Positions 33,158-44,754 are shown, counted from the stretch's first letter. The stretch: 64,000 nt of DNA from Homarus americanus (GCF_018991925.1 NW_024735554.1:3873025-3937024); one strand, 5' to 3'. The notes: generated from the sequence alone by a model not told the origin. Program-made: numbers and translations.

Positions 33158-36100
33158 CTGGAGGTGGCCACCTGGTTGAGTAAGATCCTGCCGTAGGTGG
33201 GCGCCTCTTGCACGATGAATGTGAGCTTTACTGGTTCAGAGTCAGGGTCGGTCGCCGTGAGCACCTGGGTAGTAATAGCGGCCTGCTGACCTTCCAGAAC
33301 CTTGACCATGGCACCCACAGTGCCAGGCTCTTGCTCCAGTAGCTGCGGAGGCTCGTCGTCAATGGGCTCGATATCAATGAAGAAGTTAATGGGCAAGGTG
33401 TGGACCCCGTCACTGACCTCCAGGTTGAAGCTGTCTCTGTCCATTTCGTCTTGACCATTGTTGACATACTTGATGAAGCGGTTGACGATGTCTCGTCTGG
33501 TGAACAGGTTCTCTGGTGCCAGGTTGAGGCTGTTGTACATAAGGCTGCCGTGGCTTGGCACTTTGATGACCTTAAACACTAAGTTGTCCAGCTGTGTGTC
33601 TGGGTCAGACACGTCGAGGTGTCTCGTGGTGATGACCACCTCGCTACGCTCACCAACCTTCTTCAACCCGCTGTTGTGTACCTCCGGCGGCTGGTTGTTG
33701 ACGGGCGTCAAGAAGATGGTGAATGTCTGCCCCGACAGGAGGTTGCCAGCCTTGTCCTCCACTTGGAACTTGAACTGGATGATCCTGGGAACAATTCCCA
33801 GTTCCTGATCCGGCGGCTTGTAGGAAACCTTGTGATGGTTGACCTGAGCCTGAGTGAAGGACTCCACGATAGTCTCCGAGGCTTCCATGAGGACGAGGCT
33901 CCCTGGAGACATGGGGTCGTTGGTGTCCACGTTGTAGAGAGGCTGGACGCGGTATACCAGTGAACTGTCCGGAGAGTCGAGGTCGATGTACCGGAGACTC
34001 TCCTTGGTGAGGGAGGTGAGCTTGTGCTCGTGCACCATCAGTGACAGGGAACACCCACTGTCCAGCTCGGGAGGGATGTCGTCCACTGGCAGGACTTTAA
34101 TGTTTACCTCCAGAGTGTCGGACTCATTGGGCGGGTCATTGTTATCTGAGAGTATGAAGTGTACTGTGTCCATGACGGGGGTCGTCTGGTGCTCTCCGTG
34201 GTGGACGTAGTGAAGGAAGCCATCAGTTATGTCTCGCTGTGTCCACACGCTGGCCGTCTTCTCGTACTGGTTGTTGATATACTGCCACTGTTCAGGACGG
34301 GGCGGCAGAGACTGCCGACGCAGGATGAGTGACCCCAGCCGTGGTTTAGGATCCTGGAGGATGTAGGTGATGTTGGCGTCGTCACTGTCGACGTCCGTGG
34401 CGCTCAGGAGGAAGGGCGTGATCTCCACCTCCTCATTTTTTCTTAGCACGAATCCTGTGTTGACGTGGGCGATGGGTGGCTCGTCGTCCTCGGGGAAGAT
34501 GGTGATGGGGAAGAGGAACTCGATCTCGTGTTGGCCGTCACTCATCCTGAGGAGGAGGTTGTCAGTGTAGGTGTCAGTGTGGTCGTGTTGGTACACCACC
34601 ACGCCAGTGTCCAGGTCTGCTGGGGAGAAGATCTTAGTGGGGGCGTCCATCAGCAGCAGGCGGCCGTGTCTCAGTCCGCCTGTTATAGTTAGAGTCACGT
34701 CTTCCAGATTATCCTCGTCAGCGATTTCAAGGTTCTTGGTTGAGCTGAGACGCCGAGACTGACCCTCGAACAGCTGTAACCCGGCGTTCTTGAGGGTGAG
34801 GGGCGCCGCTGTCATCTTAGGGTTGACGACGATCATAATTGTGAAGGGAGGCGAGGACAGACCTTCGTCGTCCAGGACCTCGAATTCGATCTCGAAAACT
34901 CGCTTGGAAATTGAGTCCTCCGCCGGTGGCTTGTAAACGATCTTCAGGTTGATGATGTCCCTCTGGTAGAAGGAGGCGACGGGGAGGCTCTGGTCGTCAG
35001 TGCTCACTAACAAACCTTCCCTGTAGCCCAGCGGCCTCGTCACTTTGAACACTAATCTCCCAAGTGCTGTCTCGCTGTCCACTACTGTCACCACAGACGG
35101 TGTCAGCGGCGCCATAGCAAACTGGTTCACATCCAGCAGGAGAAGAGACTCGTGCGACACGCTGGGGGCCGTGTTGTCCCTCCCTGGGTGGATACGAACA
35201 GGAAACTGGAAGTATTCTTGCTTGAGCAGCGTCATGGTGTTCCGGTCATACAGCTCCACCACGGCGGGGATGTGGTCCAGCTTGGTTGAGGACTCCACTG
35301 TGTGCTTATACCTGACGCCCGACTCGAGGAACCTATTACAGGGCAGCATGTAACCCACGGGAGGGCTGCCCGAGTCTGAGATGACAGTGCCATACCTGGG
35401 CAGGTCAGATTGCCTATCGAGGAGGGTGATCTTACACTCGTGGCGAGACTCATCAAAGGCGAAGACGATGTTGCCTCTGTGGATGTGATCACTGATACCC
35501 AGCAGCTGATTCACGCTGAGGGGCACCAGTCTGGTCACCATCTCCAGCTGCATGTCGTACAGGATCCTCACGGAGATGGTGAAGGGGATGATGAAGGTGT
35601 CTCGCCGTGTGTCGTAACGCAGCAGGAGTTTGACGGTGTCCTCTGACAGTTGTTGACCTCCCAGGTGTGTGTATTGAACTTCATTAAGGCCAAAATTACA
35701 GGTAAAATTTGAAGGCATGAGTTTACCTGGTCGCTGTGTCATGGGCTCATTTTCAACTACCTTCACCTGACAGCGATGACCTGGCCTGACCTTAATTTTC
35801 AGGTCTGTCTCCGAGTCCAGGTACTTGACTCTCCCGTAAGGCACCTCCAGCTGACGGTTCACCAGGATGATGTCTTCCTCTTCTATGACGTCCTCGTAAA
35901 GATTTCCTTCCTTATAAAAAGTTTCAAACGACCCTCCAGTCAGGTCGTCTCCCTCGTAGTAATAATCTCCCTCACCGTCGGCATGACCTCTAGTGCTCAC
36001 CCCCCCGACAGTCTCGTCACCGTCAGTAGCGGGGACAGATGGATCAAACCACAAGTCGTCACCTGCCTCTCCTACACCCCGAGTGTTGTGTGTCCACCAC

Positions 36101-36588
36101 CTGTCTCCTCCCCCAGCTACACTTAACTGCTCACTGTTGTCCTGTGAACCACCTGAAGGTCTGAACTGACCTGAACTGATGCTCCCACTCTGAGGGACGA
36201 GCCCCTGGTGGGGAGAGTCGTGTTGAGAAAGGGGTCGCTGAGGGAATACTGACGAAGGTAGTGAGGTTCCCACCCCAGCACCCTGTGGCAAGAGGGGTGC
36301 CAGAGGTGTGTCGAACCTGGAGGCGGGAGACGGCAGGACGGGAGGCGGGGCTCCCCTTGTTGCTGGGTAACCAAACGTGGCGTGAGAGCCAGTGTAGGTG
36401 GACGACGGTGGCCTCACTGTTCTCTGAGGTGTCAACGACGATGTCATTACGTCGTCGTCGAGGGAGTTGTCGTCGTACTCATCAAAATAGTCGTCCTTAT
36501 AGTCACCGCTGTATTCATCATACCAGCTGTCGTGCTGACCCCTCACCTGCACGACACACACCACCACCAACACAACAATAGTCTTCAT
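33158..36588 (-). CDS. FREM2: FREM2-like extracellular matrix protein, 5' part of exon 1 (partial)
   Basis: ATG at 36588; the upstream in-frame GTG at 36597 is not used as start. Intact frame of about 1143 residues truncated by the contig end. Residues 1-17 are a signal peptide (MKTIVVLVVVCVVQVRG). Residues 18-235 are acidic, then Ser/Pro-rich and disordered. Residues 238-350 form the FRAS/FREM N-terminal region (NRQLEVPYGRVKYLDSE, RCQVKVVENEP, QRPGKL). From about 355 come tandem CSPG repeats separated by DDEPP-type linkers, roughly at 355-470, 485-590, 605-700, 712-835, 847-965, 975-1077 and 1092 onward. N-glycosylation sequons occur at 294, 739 and 821. Vertebrate FREM2 sits in basement membranes with FRAS1 and FREM1 and supports epithelial adhesion. 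Its first exon is likewise very large. FREM2 rather than FRAS1 or FREM1 is supported by the N-terminal region and by motifs such as VNHHKVSYKPPDQELG. Confidence 0.9.
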
Positions 36589-37005
36589 GTCACACACACA
36601 GTACTACTCACTCACTGATCAATGACACTAAACACTGTACACATTATTGTCTCTATCACCAACGAGATCATAAGACCAGCCTCGGTACAATCATTAAAGT
36701 TGTCAAGTTTATTCCCTATAAAAACATTAAAACCTCGAGTTCATTATCCCCGAAAACAGCGAAAGTCTCAAGTCTGAGTGATTAAAGAAACATTAAGTCC
36801 ATCTACGGTAAATTACAAGTCCAACTGACGTGTCTGACTCTGACCACTAAGTCCGGAGAATGCCCCGTGTTGGACGTAAGGACTAAGGACTCACAAGAAC
36901 GACTCAACAGTTAGTGCGAGTCACCGAGGGCACCTGGCGAGCTGGGCACCACCTCACTCCACGACGTCTACCCACACACTGCACGGCCAGCCACCTTACC
37001 CCAGC
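36589..37005 (-). promoter_or_regulatory. FREM2-like 5' UTR and proximal upstream region
   Basis: Non-repetitive sequence immediately upstream of the FREM2-like start on the minus strand, conserved in the other arm (about 58330-58726). The promoter probably lies here, but I see no clear TATA box or initiator in the right orientation. Confidence 0.4.
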
Positions 37006-37330
37006 CTATACCCTACCTCGCTCTGGCCCTCCCCAGCCTACCCTACCTCGCTCTGCCCCTCCCCAACCTACCCTACCTAGCTCTGCCCCTCCTCACTCTA
37101 ACCCTACCTCGTTCTGCCCCTCCCTCAACCTACCCCACCTGCTCTACCCCCCCCAGCCTGCCCTACCTCGCTCTACCCTTCCCCAGCCTACCCTACCTCG
37201 CTCTGCCCCTCCTCAGTCTAACCCTACCTCACTCTGCCTGCCCCTCTCTCCCTCCCCTCCCCCCCCATACCTCCCCCTCCTGCCTCCCACCTCGCCCCTC
37301 CCCCTCCCCAACCTACCCTCTGCTCTGACC
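37006..37330. repeat. ~30-bp pyrimidine-rich minisatellite (CCCTACCTCGCTCTGCCCCT)
   Basis: About ten degenerate units upstream of the FREM2-like gene. Equivalent in the other arm: about 57930-58320. Confidence 0.85.
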
Positions 37331-37479
37331 TTCAACCTACCCTACTCTGCCTAATTCTGCCCCGCCTCAATCTACCCCGCCCCACTGTGCTCCCCCCCCA
37401 CACACACATTAAGTAAGTTGTCGTGTTGTTACTTTTTATAAATATTTGCCCACAGTCCTTTCTAACACACCGATACCGT

Positions 37480-37522
37480 GTATGTATGTATGTATGTATG
37501 CATGTATGTGTGTGTGTGTGTG
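37480..37522. repeat. (GTAT)n / (GT)n microsatellite
   Basis: GTAT units followed by GT units. Counterpart: 57755-57806. Confidence 0.9.
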
Positions 37523-37695
37523 TCTACATATGTTCATCACTGTGTACGTACATGTGTTACTGTATACACATGTACGGATGGTTGTGTGAGCACCAGGAAC
37601 ATCAATTACCCACATATAGACGGAATGATGGACAGTAAACGATCTGTCATGTCATGTTATACTGTCTGTTTCTCTGTCTCAACCTGTCTCCCCAA

Positions 37696-38147
37696 TGTCT
37701 GGGTGGTGGTGGTGGGGGGTTGGTGTGTGGGGGTGGTGGTGGGGGAGTTGGTGGTGGGGGTGGTGGTGGGGGTGGTGTGGGGGGTGGTGGTGAGAGTGGT
37801 GTGGGGGTGGTGGTGAGGGGTGGTGGTGGGTGGTGGTGGTGGGGGGTGGTGGTGGTGGTGGTGGGGGTGGTGGTGGGGTGTGGTGGTGGTGGTGGTGGGG
37901 TGGTGGTGGTGGTGGTGGTGGTGGGGGTGGTGGTGTGGTGGTGGTGGGGGAGTGGTGTGGGGATGGTGGTGGGGGTGGTGGTGGGGGTGGTGGTGGGGGT
38001 TGGTGGTGGGTGGTGGTGTTGGGGATGGTGGTGGTGGTGGTGGTGGTGGTGGTAGGGTTGGTGGTGGGGATGATGGTGGTGGTGGTGGTGGTAGGGGTGG
38101 TGGAAGGGTGGTGGTGGTAGGGTGTAGTGGTGGTAGTGTGAGCAGTG
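37696..38147. repeat. GGTGGTGGGG-type G-rich array
   Basis: About 450 bp made of GGT and GGGGGT blocks on the plus strand, many runs of three or more G. Counterpart on the opposite strand: 57236-57590. Confidence 0.95.
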
Positions 38148-38530
38148 TAGTATAGGACAAGAGACGACCTCAACACCTGCCAGCATCAGTCAACACCACC
38201 CCTACCACCACCACCCTCACCCTCACCACCCCTGGCTGCCTGTGTCTCTACCTTTGATACCACCGCCACACTACCACACTGACACTGACCCTGAGTCGCC
38301 ATGGCACTGACCTGTGGTGGCCCGGGCCTACATGGCACCCCATAGCTGTGGCTGACACACCCTCCATCACACGCCTCAGTGCCACCAACCTCACTGACTC
38401 GCCGCTTATCGTCTGGTGTTGTGGGTTAGGTTAGGTTAGGTAGATTGGTAAGTGATAGATAGATAGTTGATGGATAGATGAATAGACTAGATGAGATAGA
38501 GATAGATAAGTGATTGATAGATATTTAAAT

Positions 38531-38535
<5 letters not shown>
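38148..38535. other. Unique sequence between minisatellites
   Basis: No gene recognised. Includes a GGTTAGGTTAGG tract at 38427-38441 and a GATA-like stretch at 38455-38525. Confidence 0.5.

Positions 38536-38562
<27 letters not shown>
38536..38562. repeat. (CT)n microsatellite
   Basis: CT run of about 27 bp. Confidence 0.9.
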
Positions 38563-38564
<2 letters not shown>

Positions 38565-38630
38565 AAGGCGCCGGATACCTCCGCCTCAGACAGTCACAGG
38601 AGAGCCGTAACGTTGAGCAAGAGGCGAGGC

Positions 38631-39510
38631 GTGACCCAGGACTCCAGCGTGACCCAAGACCAGCGTGACCCAGGACTCCAGCGTGAGCCCAAGACTCCAG
38701 CGTGACCCAGGACTCCAGCGTGACCCAGGACTCGGCGTGACCCAGGACTCCGGCGTGACCGAGGACTCCAGCGTGACCCAAGACTCCAGCGGCCCAGGAC
38801 TCAGCGTGGACCCAAGACTCCAGCGTGACCCAGGACTCGCGTGACCCAGGACTCCAGCGTGACCCAGGACTCTGGCGTGACCCAGGACTCGGCGTGACCC
38901 AGGACTCCAGCGTGACAGGACTCCAGCGTGACCCAGGACTCCAGCGTGACCCAGGACTCAGCGTGACCCAGGACTCCAGCGTGACCCAGGACTCTGGCGT
39001 GACCCAGGACTCCAGCGTGACCAGGACTCTGGCGTGACCCAGGACTCAGCGTGACAGGACCGGCGTGACCCAGGACTCCAGCGTGACCCAGGACTCCAGC
39101 GTGACCCAGGACTCCAGCGTGACCCAAGACTCCAGCGTGACCCAGGACTCCAGTGTGACCCAGGACTCCGGCGTGACCCAGGACTCCAGCGTGACCCAGG
39201 ACTCCAGCGTGACCCAGGACTCCAGCATGACCCAAGACTCCAGCGTGACCCAGGACTCAGTGTGAGACTCCAGCGTGACCAGGACTCCGGCGGGGACCAG
39301 GACTCCGGCATGACCCAGGACTCCGGCGTGACCCAGGACTCCAGCGTGACCCAGGACTCCAGCGTGACCCAGGACTCCAGCGTGACCCAGGACTCCGGCG
39401 TGACCCCAGGACTCCAGCGTGACCCAGGACTCGGCGTGACCCAGGACTCCAGCGTGACCCAGGACTCCAGCGTGACCCAGGACTCTGGCGTGACCCAGGA
39501 CTCCAGCGTG
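38631..39510. repeat. 18-bp minisatellite GTGACCCAGGACTCCAGC
   Basis: Close to 48 units with AGC/GGC/TGGC variants. The 18-bp length keeps frames open on both strands; none is a gene. Counterpart: 55920-56770. Confidence 0.95.
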
Positions 39511-39616
39511 AGTATTGGTCTGACAGTGACTCGGCGTATTGCTGGAGGTCACGCCTGGTGTAGGTCACGTCTGCTGGTGTTGAAGTCATCTACCGGGTGT
39601 TACAAGAGGTGTGAGG

Positions 39617-39724
39617 GGAGAGAGAGAGAGAGAGAGAGAGAGAAGGGTCAGGGGGGGGGAGAGAGGAGGGTCAGAGGATGAGAAGGAGAGGGAGGTGGAA
39701 GTGGGATGAGGAGGCGATGATAAC

Positions 39725-39757
<33 letters not shown>
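39617..39757. repeat. (GA)n and (CT)n microsatellites
   Basis: GA run at 39617-39643 and CT run at 39727-39757 separated by purine-rich sequence. Counterpart: 55684-55812. Confidence 0.9.
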
Positions 39758-39759
<2 letters not shown>

Positions 39760-40002
39760 GGTACAATTGCTTCAGAGGACGATGGTGAAAAATCGTGGTC
39801 GTGTATGTATGTTGTCAGGGACCTGGGTGGTGAGGGGGGGGGGTGTCAGGGGCAGAGGGTCAGGGGTCTGTCTCCTGCTGACCAACCTCGAACCAAAAAC
39901 ATCCTGATCCCTCGCCTGATAAACCCACCGACCTTGCCAGCCCCTTATCCACCCTTATCCGCCTCGATTGTTCTATATCAACATGTGATTTTTGAGACGA
40001 CC
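39758..40002. other. Unique sequence, no gene recognised
   Basis: Mirrored in the other arm at about 55445-55680. No coding similarity. Confidence 0.4.
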
Positions 40003-40186
40003 CTACCCTGCCCTGCCCTATCCTGCCTGCCTATCCTGCCCTGCCCTACCCTACCCTACCTTGCCTTGCCTTGCCCTACCCTCCCTGCCCTACCCCTACC
40101 CTACCCTGCCCTATCCTGCCTGCCTACCCTACCCTACCTTGCCCCGCCCTATCCTGCCCTGCCCTACCCTACCCCTACCCTACGTG
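40003..40186. repeat. (CCCTA)n/(CCTTG)n-rich pentamer array
   Basis: Blocks of CCCTA, CCCTG, CCTTG and CCTGC. Counterpart: 55315-55445. Confidence 0.9.
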
Positions 40187-40515
40187 TACAGTATGGTGGA
40201 TGAAGTGGTAACTAGTTTGTGTGCACCATACTCATCCCGTAGCGTAAATAAGAATAACAGTAGAGGTTACAAAGGGTGTTTATCAGGCAGTAGTCAGGAT
40301 ATTGTGACGTTGATTGTTACAGAGTATTTACAGTACATTGTTTGTTTAGTTCACTACAGGAGTTTACTTACCTACTGGGTGTAGATGTGGCTACAGAGTT
40401 AATATGTCGGCTATCTTGTCATCAGGGTCAAGTGTTGTGTCATTGTAAACAGTGTGCTTGGACCTGTCCCTAAATGGTTCCATCTTCACACAGTCGAGGG
40501 GTAGTGTGGGCGAGA

Positions 40516-41180
40516 GTGGTGGTAGTAGTGGTGGTAGTGATGGTGGTAGTGGTAGTTGTGGTGGTAGTGGTAGTGGTGGTGGTGGTAATGATGGTGGTAG
40601 TGGTGATGGGTGGTGGTAGTGGTGGGTGGTGGTAGTGATGGTGGTAGTGGTGGTGGTAGTGATGGTGGTAGTGGTGGTGGTAATGATGTGGTGGTGGTAG
40701 TGGTGGTGGTAGTGATGGTGGTAGTTGTGGTGGTAGTGATGGTGGTAGTGGTGGTAGTGGTGGGTGGTGGTAGTGGTGGTGGTAGTGGTGGTGGTAGTGG
40801 GTGGTGGTAATGATGGTGGTAGTGGTGGTAGTGGTGGTGGTAGTGATGGTGGTAGTGGTGGTGGTAATGATGGTGGTAGTGGTGGTGGTAATGATGGTGG
40901 TGAGGTGGTGGTGGTGATGGTGGTGGTAGTGGTGGTGGTGGTGATGGTGGTGGAGTGGTGGTGTGGTAGTGGTGGTAGTGATGGGTGGTGATAGTGGTGG
41001 TAGTGATGGGTGGTGGTAGTGGTGGTAGTGATGGGTGGTGATAGTGATGGTAGTGATGGGTGGTGGTAGTGGTGGTAGTGATGGGTGGTGGTAGTGGTGG
41101 TAGTGATGGGTGGTGGTAGTGGTGGTAGTGATGGGTGGTGGTAGTGATGGGTGGTGGTAGTGTGTGGTAGTGATGGGTGT
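40516..41180. repeat. 12-15 bp GGTGGTAGTGATGGT array
   Basis: Units of GGTAGTGGT and GGTAGTGAT with GGGTGGT inserts over about 665 bp. Its counterpart in the other arm (52775-54990) is more than three times longer. Confidence 0.95.
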
Positions 41181-41462
41181 GTTTTCACTGGGGTTTTGAC
41201 AGTTAGTCTTGTTGTGGAGAGAGAGTTACTACCTGTTCAGGAGGAAGGGAGGTGGGTGGGGGCTTATCTCATTCAGGGACTGCCCACTGCCGCCCGACCC
41301 CACCACTCCCCTCAACCACCCACCACCCACCACCACCCAGTGCACCACCTACCAAACCCTGCCCCTCCCACAACTTCCACCTCCACACCCGCCCCTACCA
41401 CCCACCCCACTACCACCCCGCCCACTGCACTTCTTTCACCAAGCCCACTATCACCCAATGCT

Positions 41463-41930
41463 GAACCCCTGTCGCCGCCCTGTGCAGTCCCACCCCTGTC
41501 GCCGCCCGCAGTACACCTCCACCCCTGTCGCCGCCCGCAGTACACCTCCACCCGTCGCCGACCGCAGTACCTCCACCCCTGTCGCCGCCCGCAGTACACC
41601 TCCACCCCTGTCGCCGCCCGCAGTACACCTCCACCCCCTCCGCCCGCAGTACACCTCCACCCCCTGTCGCCGCCGCAGTACACCTCCACCCCTGTCGCCG
41701 CCGCAGTACACCTCACCCCTGTCGCCGCCCGCAGTACACCTCCACTGTCGCCGCCGCAGTACACCTCCACCCCTGTCGCCGCCGCGTACACCTCCACCTG
41801 TCGCCGCCCGCAGTACACCTCCACCCCCTGTCGCGCGCAGTACCTCCACCCCTGTCGCCGCCCAGAACACCTCCACCCCCTGTCGCCGCCCGCAGTACAC
41901 CTCCACCCCTTTGCCGCCCGCAGCAGTACA
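41463..41930. repeat. ~28-bp minisatellite (GTCGCCGCCCGCAGTACACC)
   Basis: About 17 units of GTCGCCGCCCGCAGTACACC then TCCACCCCT, with single-base deletions. Counterpart: 51740-52490. Confidence 0.95.
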
Positions 41931-42028
41931 CACAACACCTTTGGTTACTCTGATTATTTGTCCCACAGAGCTGCCCTCACTGTGCCAGGTGAACCGTCCT
42001 GAGATAACGTGTAGTGCTCCCTGAGGAG

Positions 42029-42035
<7 letters not shown>

Positions 42036-42071
<36 letters not shown>
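42036..42071. repeat. (GA)n microsatellite
   Basis: GA run of about 35 bp. Confidence 0.9.
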
Positions 42072-42074
<3 letters not shown>

Positions 42075-42089
42075 ATTCATTGGGCGGCA

Positions 42090-42929
42090 GATTAATTCAG
42101 GGCAGGATGCAAATGCACTACAGGAGGATTTCAGTAAACTGCAGGAGTGGTCAGAAAAATGGCAAATGAAATTCAACACCAGCAAGTGCAGCGTACTTAA
42201 TACTGGAAGAACAAATACTGACAATGTATACAGCCTTAACAATATCAACTTAGAGAAGTCGACTTGTGAAAGAGACCTAAGGGTACTTGTAAGCCCGGAC
42301 CTACGGCCTAGAAAACAGTGCGTTAATTTTCGAAATAAGGCAAACAGAGTATTGGGTTTTATATCTAGAGTGTAGTAATAAGAGTGCAGAGGTCTTATTA
42401 CAACTATATCTTGCGCTAGTCAGGCCGCACCTCGATTATGCGGTTCAGTTCTGGTGCCCCTATTATAGAATGGAAATCAATTCACTAGAGTCGGTGCAGC
42501 GAAGAATGACGAAAATTATTCCGGGACTTAGAAACCTTCCATATCAGGATAGGTTAAAGTAACTAAACTTGCATTCCCTAGAAAGACGAAGAGTGCGGGG
42601 AGATATGATAGAAGTATTTAAGTGAGTGAAAGGAATCAATAAGGGGATATAGATAAAGTTCTTATAATATCCGAGCAGGATAGGACTCGGACAACGGATT
42701 TAAGTTGGATAAGTTTAGGTTTAGGAGGGAGATAGGAAGGAACTGGTTCACAAATAGGGTGGTGGACGAGTGGAACAAGCTCATAACTTTATAGTAAGTG
42801 CTGGAACCCTGGAAAGTTTTAAAGGAGGCTAGATAGATTCATGGATGATAGAGAGTGGTAGTAACTCTCGACAGGAGCTGCCATGCACAGGCCAACAGGC
42901 TATTGCTGACTCCTTATGTTCTTATGTTC

Positions 42930-42934
<5 letters not shown>
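42090..42934 (+). mobile_element. CR1/jockey-like LINE, 3' third, degenerate
   Basis: The longest LINE piece in the window. In order it reads LQEDFSKLQEWSEKWQMKFN, CSVLNTGR, the CERDLRVLVSP strand, KANRVLGFISR, then (shifted) [55 protein letters not shown] and the 3' UTR. It ends with two ATGTTCTT octamers at about 42913-42934. These are the thumb and C-terminal parts of a non-LTR reverse transcriptase. Stops and frameshifts (42375, 42560, 42625) make it dead. Counterpart in the other arm: 50960-51625 on the minus strand. Confidence 0.9.

Positions 42935-42970
<36 letters not shown>
42935..42970. repeat. (GA)n microsatellite abutting the LINE 3' end
   Basis: GA run directly after the LINE octamers. 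It is missing at the equivalent place in the other arm. Confidence 0.9.
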
Positions 42971-42973
<3 letters not shown>

Positions 42974-42989
42974 GGGTACTAAGACAGTT

Positions 42990-43505
42990 CCCAGGACGTG
43001 GTGAGGCGTGGGTGGCGTGTGAGTTTCAGGACGTGGTGAGGCGTGGGTGGCGTGTGAGTCTCAGGAAGTGGTGAGGCGTGGGTGACGTGTGAGTCTCAGG
43101 ACGTGGTGAGGCGTGGGTGACGTGTAGTCTCAGGACGTGGTGCGGCGTGGGTGACGTGTGAGTCTCAGGACGTGGTGAGGCGTGGGTGACGTGAGTCTCA
43201 GGACGTGGTGAGGCGTGAGTGGCGTGTGAGTCTCAGGACGTGGTGCGGCGTGGTGGCGTGTGAGTCTCAGGGACGTGGTGCGGCGTGGGTGACGTGTGAG
43301 TCTCAGGACGTGGTGAGGCGTGGGTGACGTGTGGAGTCTCAGGACGTGGTGAGGCGTGAGTGGCGTGTGAGTCTCAGGACGTGGTGCGGCGTGGGTGGCG
43401 TGTGAGTCTCAGGACGTGGTGCGGCGTGGGTAGCTGAGTCTCAGGACGTGGTGCGGCGTGGGTGGCGTGTGAGTCTCAGGACGTGGTGCGGCGTGGGTGG
43501 CGTGA
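42990..43505. repeat. ~35-bp minisatellite (AGGACGTGGTGAGGCGTGGG)
   Basis: About 14 units of AGGACGTGGTGAGGCGTGGG then TGGCGTGTGAGTCTC. In the other arm (near 50900-50940) only about one unit remains. Confidence 0.9.
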
Positions 43506-43544
43506 TGAACAAACCTCAACAGGTAGTGTACCTCCTAGCCTGGC

Positions 43545-43705
43545 CTCCAACACGTCACCTGACCTCCATCTCGTCACCTGGCCTCCACCACGTCACCTGG
43601 CCTCTACCACGTCACCTGGCCTCCACCACGTCACTGGCCTCCTCGTCACCTGGCCTCCACCACGTCACCTGGCCTCTACCTCGTCCTTGGCCTCCACCGT
43701 CGTCA
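43545..43705. repeat. ~19-bp minisatellite (TGGCCTCCACCACGTCACC)
   Basis: About eight units. Counterpart: 50735-50880. Confidence 0.9.
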
Positions 43706-43755
43706 TCTGTGTCATGAAAATAAAGTTTGTCAACAACGAGAACCAGTGTAAGTCA

Positions 43756-44031
43756 TCGGGGCAGGGCAGGGCAGGGCAGGGCAGGGCAGGGCAGGGCAGG
43801 GCAGGGGCAGGGCAGGACAGGACAGGACAGGATAGGGCAGGGCAGGGGCAGGGCAGGGCAGGGGGGGGCGTGGCAGGGGTTGGGCAGGGCAGGGCAGGAC
43901 AGGACAGGACAGGACAGGACAGGACAGGATAGGGCAGGGCAGGGGGGCCAGGGGCAGGGCAGGGCAGGGCAGGGCAGGGAAGGGCAGGGCAGGGCAGGGC
44001 AGGGCAGGGCAGGGCAGGGCAGGGCAGGGGG
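43756..44031. repeat. (GGGCA)n pentamer array with (GGACA) variants
   Basis: About 275 bp of GGGCA/GGACA units with G-run interruptions. Counterpart, strongly shortened and altered: about 50563-50665. Confidence 0.95.
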
Positions 44032-44099
44032 ACCTATCATAAACTGCAGTAAAGTCTTGCAGTATGAATGTGAGTTAATTCAGTTGGTGGTGGCGGGGA

Positions 44100-44330
44100 G
44101 CCACCACCACCACCACCACCACCACCCACCACCACTTCCTTCATTACCAATTCCTTCATTACCCTTCCTTCACCACCACCACCACTTCCTTCATTACCAC
44201 TTCCTTCATTACCCTTCCTTCATTACCACTTCCTTCATTCTTCCTTCATTACTTCCTTCATTACCACTTCCTTCATTACTTCCTTCATTACCACTTCCTT
44301 CACCACCACCACCACCACTTCTTTCACCCT
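44100..44330. repeat. CCTTCATTACCACTT-type array
   Basis: CAC trinucleotides followed by TTCCTTCATTACC units. Counterpart: 50020-50495, about twice as long. Confidence 0.9.
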
Positions 44331-44474
44331 GGCGTAGACGATCGCTGGTGCTGGCGTTGGGGGTGTCTGAGTAACACCCTGGCGGAGGCGTGACGAAGGT
44401 CGGTAGACACCACCCACCACCACCCCACCACCACCACCCCCACCCCACCCTATTCAGTCCTCAGTCCAAGAGTC

Positions 44475-44665
44475 AGTCGGTCATTTAGAAAATCAGTCAG
44501 TCAGGTAGTTAAGCAAGCAGTGAAGTGGTCGGTCGGTCGGTTAGTTAAAAAGTGAAGCGGTCGGTCGGTTGGTCGGTTAGTCAACTAGTGAAGAGGTCGG
44601 GTGGTCGGTCGGCTAAACAATGAAATGGTCGGTTGGTCGGTTAGTCGGTCAAACAGTCAGTCAGG
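44475..44665. repeat. GGTCGGTCGGTTAGT short-period repeat
   Basis: Imperfect GGTC/GGTT tetramers with AGTGAAG spacers. Counterpart: 49690-49880. Confidence 0.85.
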
Positions 44666-44754
44666 ATTGAGAAGAAGCGTTTAGACAGGAGAGAGAGAGG
44701 GGGGGGGGGGGGGGGTCAAGCTACGGATAACCAACTGTTACTGTTGCTGAGTGT

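Noticed and set aside
32110..36597. One 1495-residue minus-strand reading frame across the first gap
   Set aside because: It fuses real FREM2-like sequence (33158-36588) with adapter bases, 100 N, a 25-bp minisatellite and the start of RRM copy 3. The upstream start is GTG; the true ATG is 36588.
37647..38186. Long Pro/Thr/His- or Gly/Val/Trp-rich frames in the G-rich array
   Set aside because: All three frames on each strand are open because the array is GGT-based. No start context, no non-repeat sequence.
38801..39589. Repetitive ORFs (GHAGVLGHAGVL, QDSSVTQDSSVT) in the 18-bp array
   Set aside because: Unit length divisible by three keeps every frame open; the mirrored array in the other arm has the frames broken by indels.
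39888..39902. tRNA B-box-like segment (ACCAACCTCGAACC, minus strand GGTTCGAGGTTGGT)
   Set aside because: No A-box at proper distance and no cloverleaf can be drawn from the flanks.
40391..41188. 265-residue Thr/His/Pro frame
   Set aside because: Encoded entirely by the GGTAGTGAT array.
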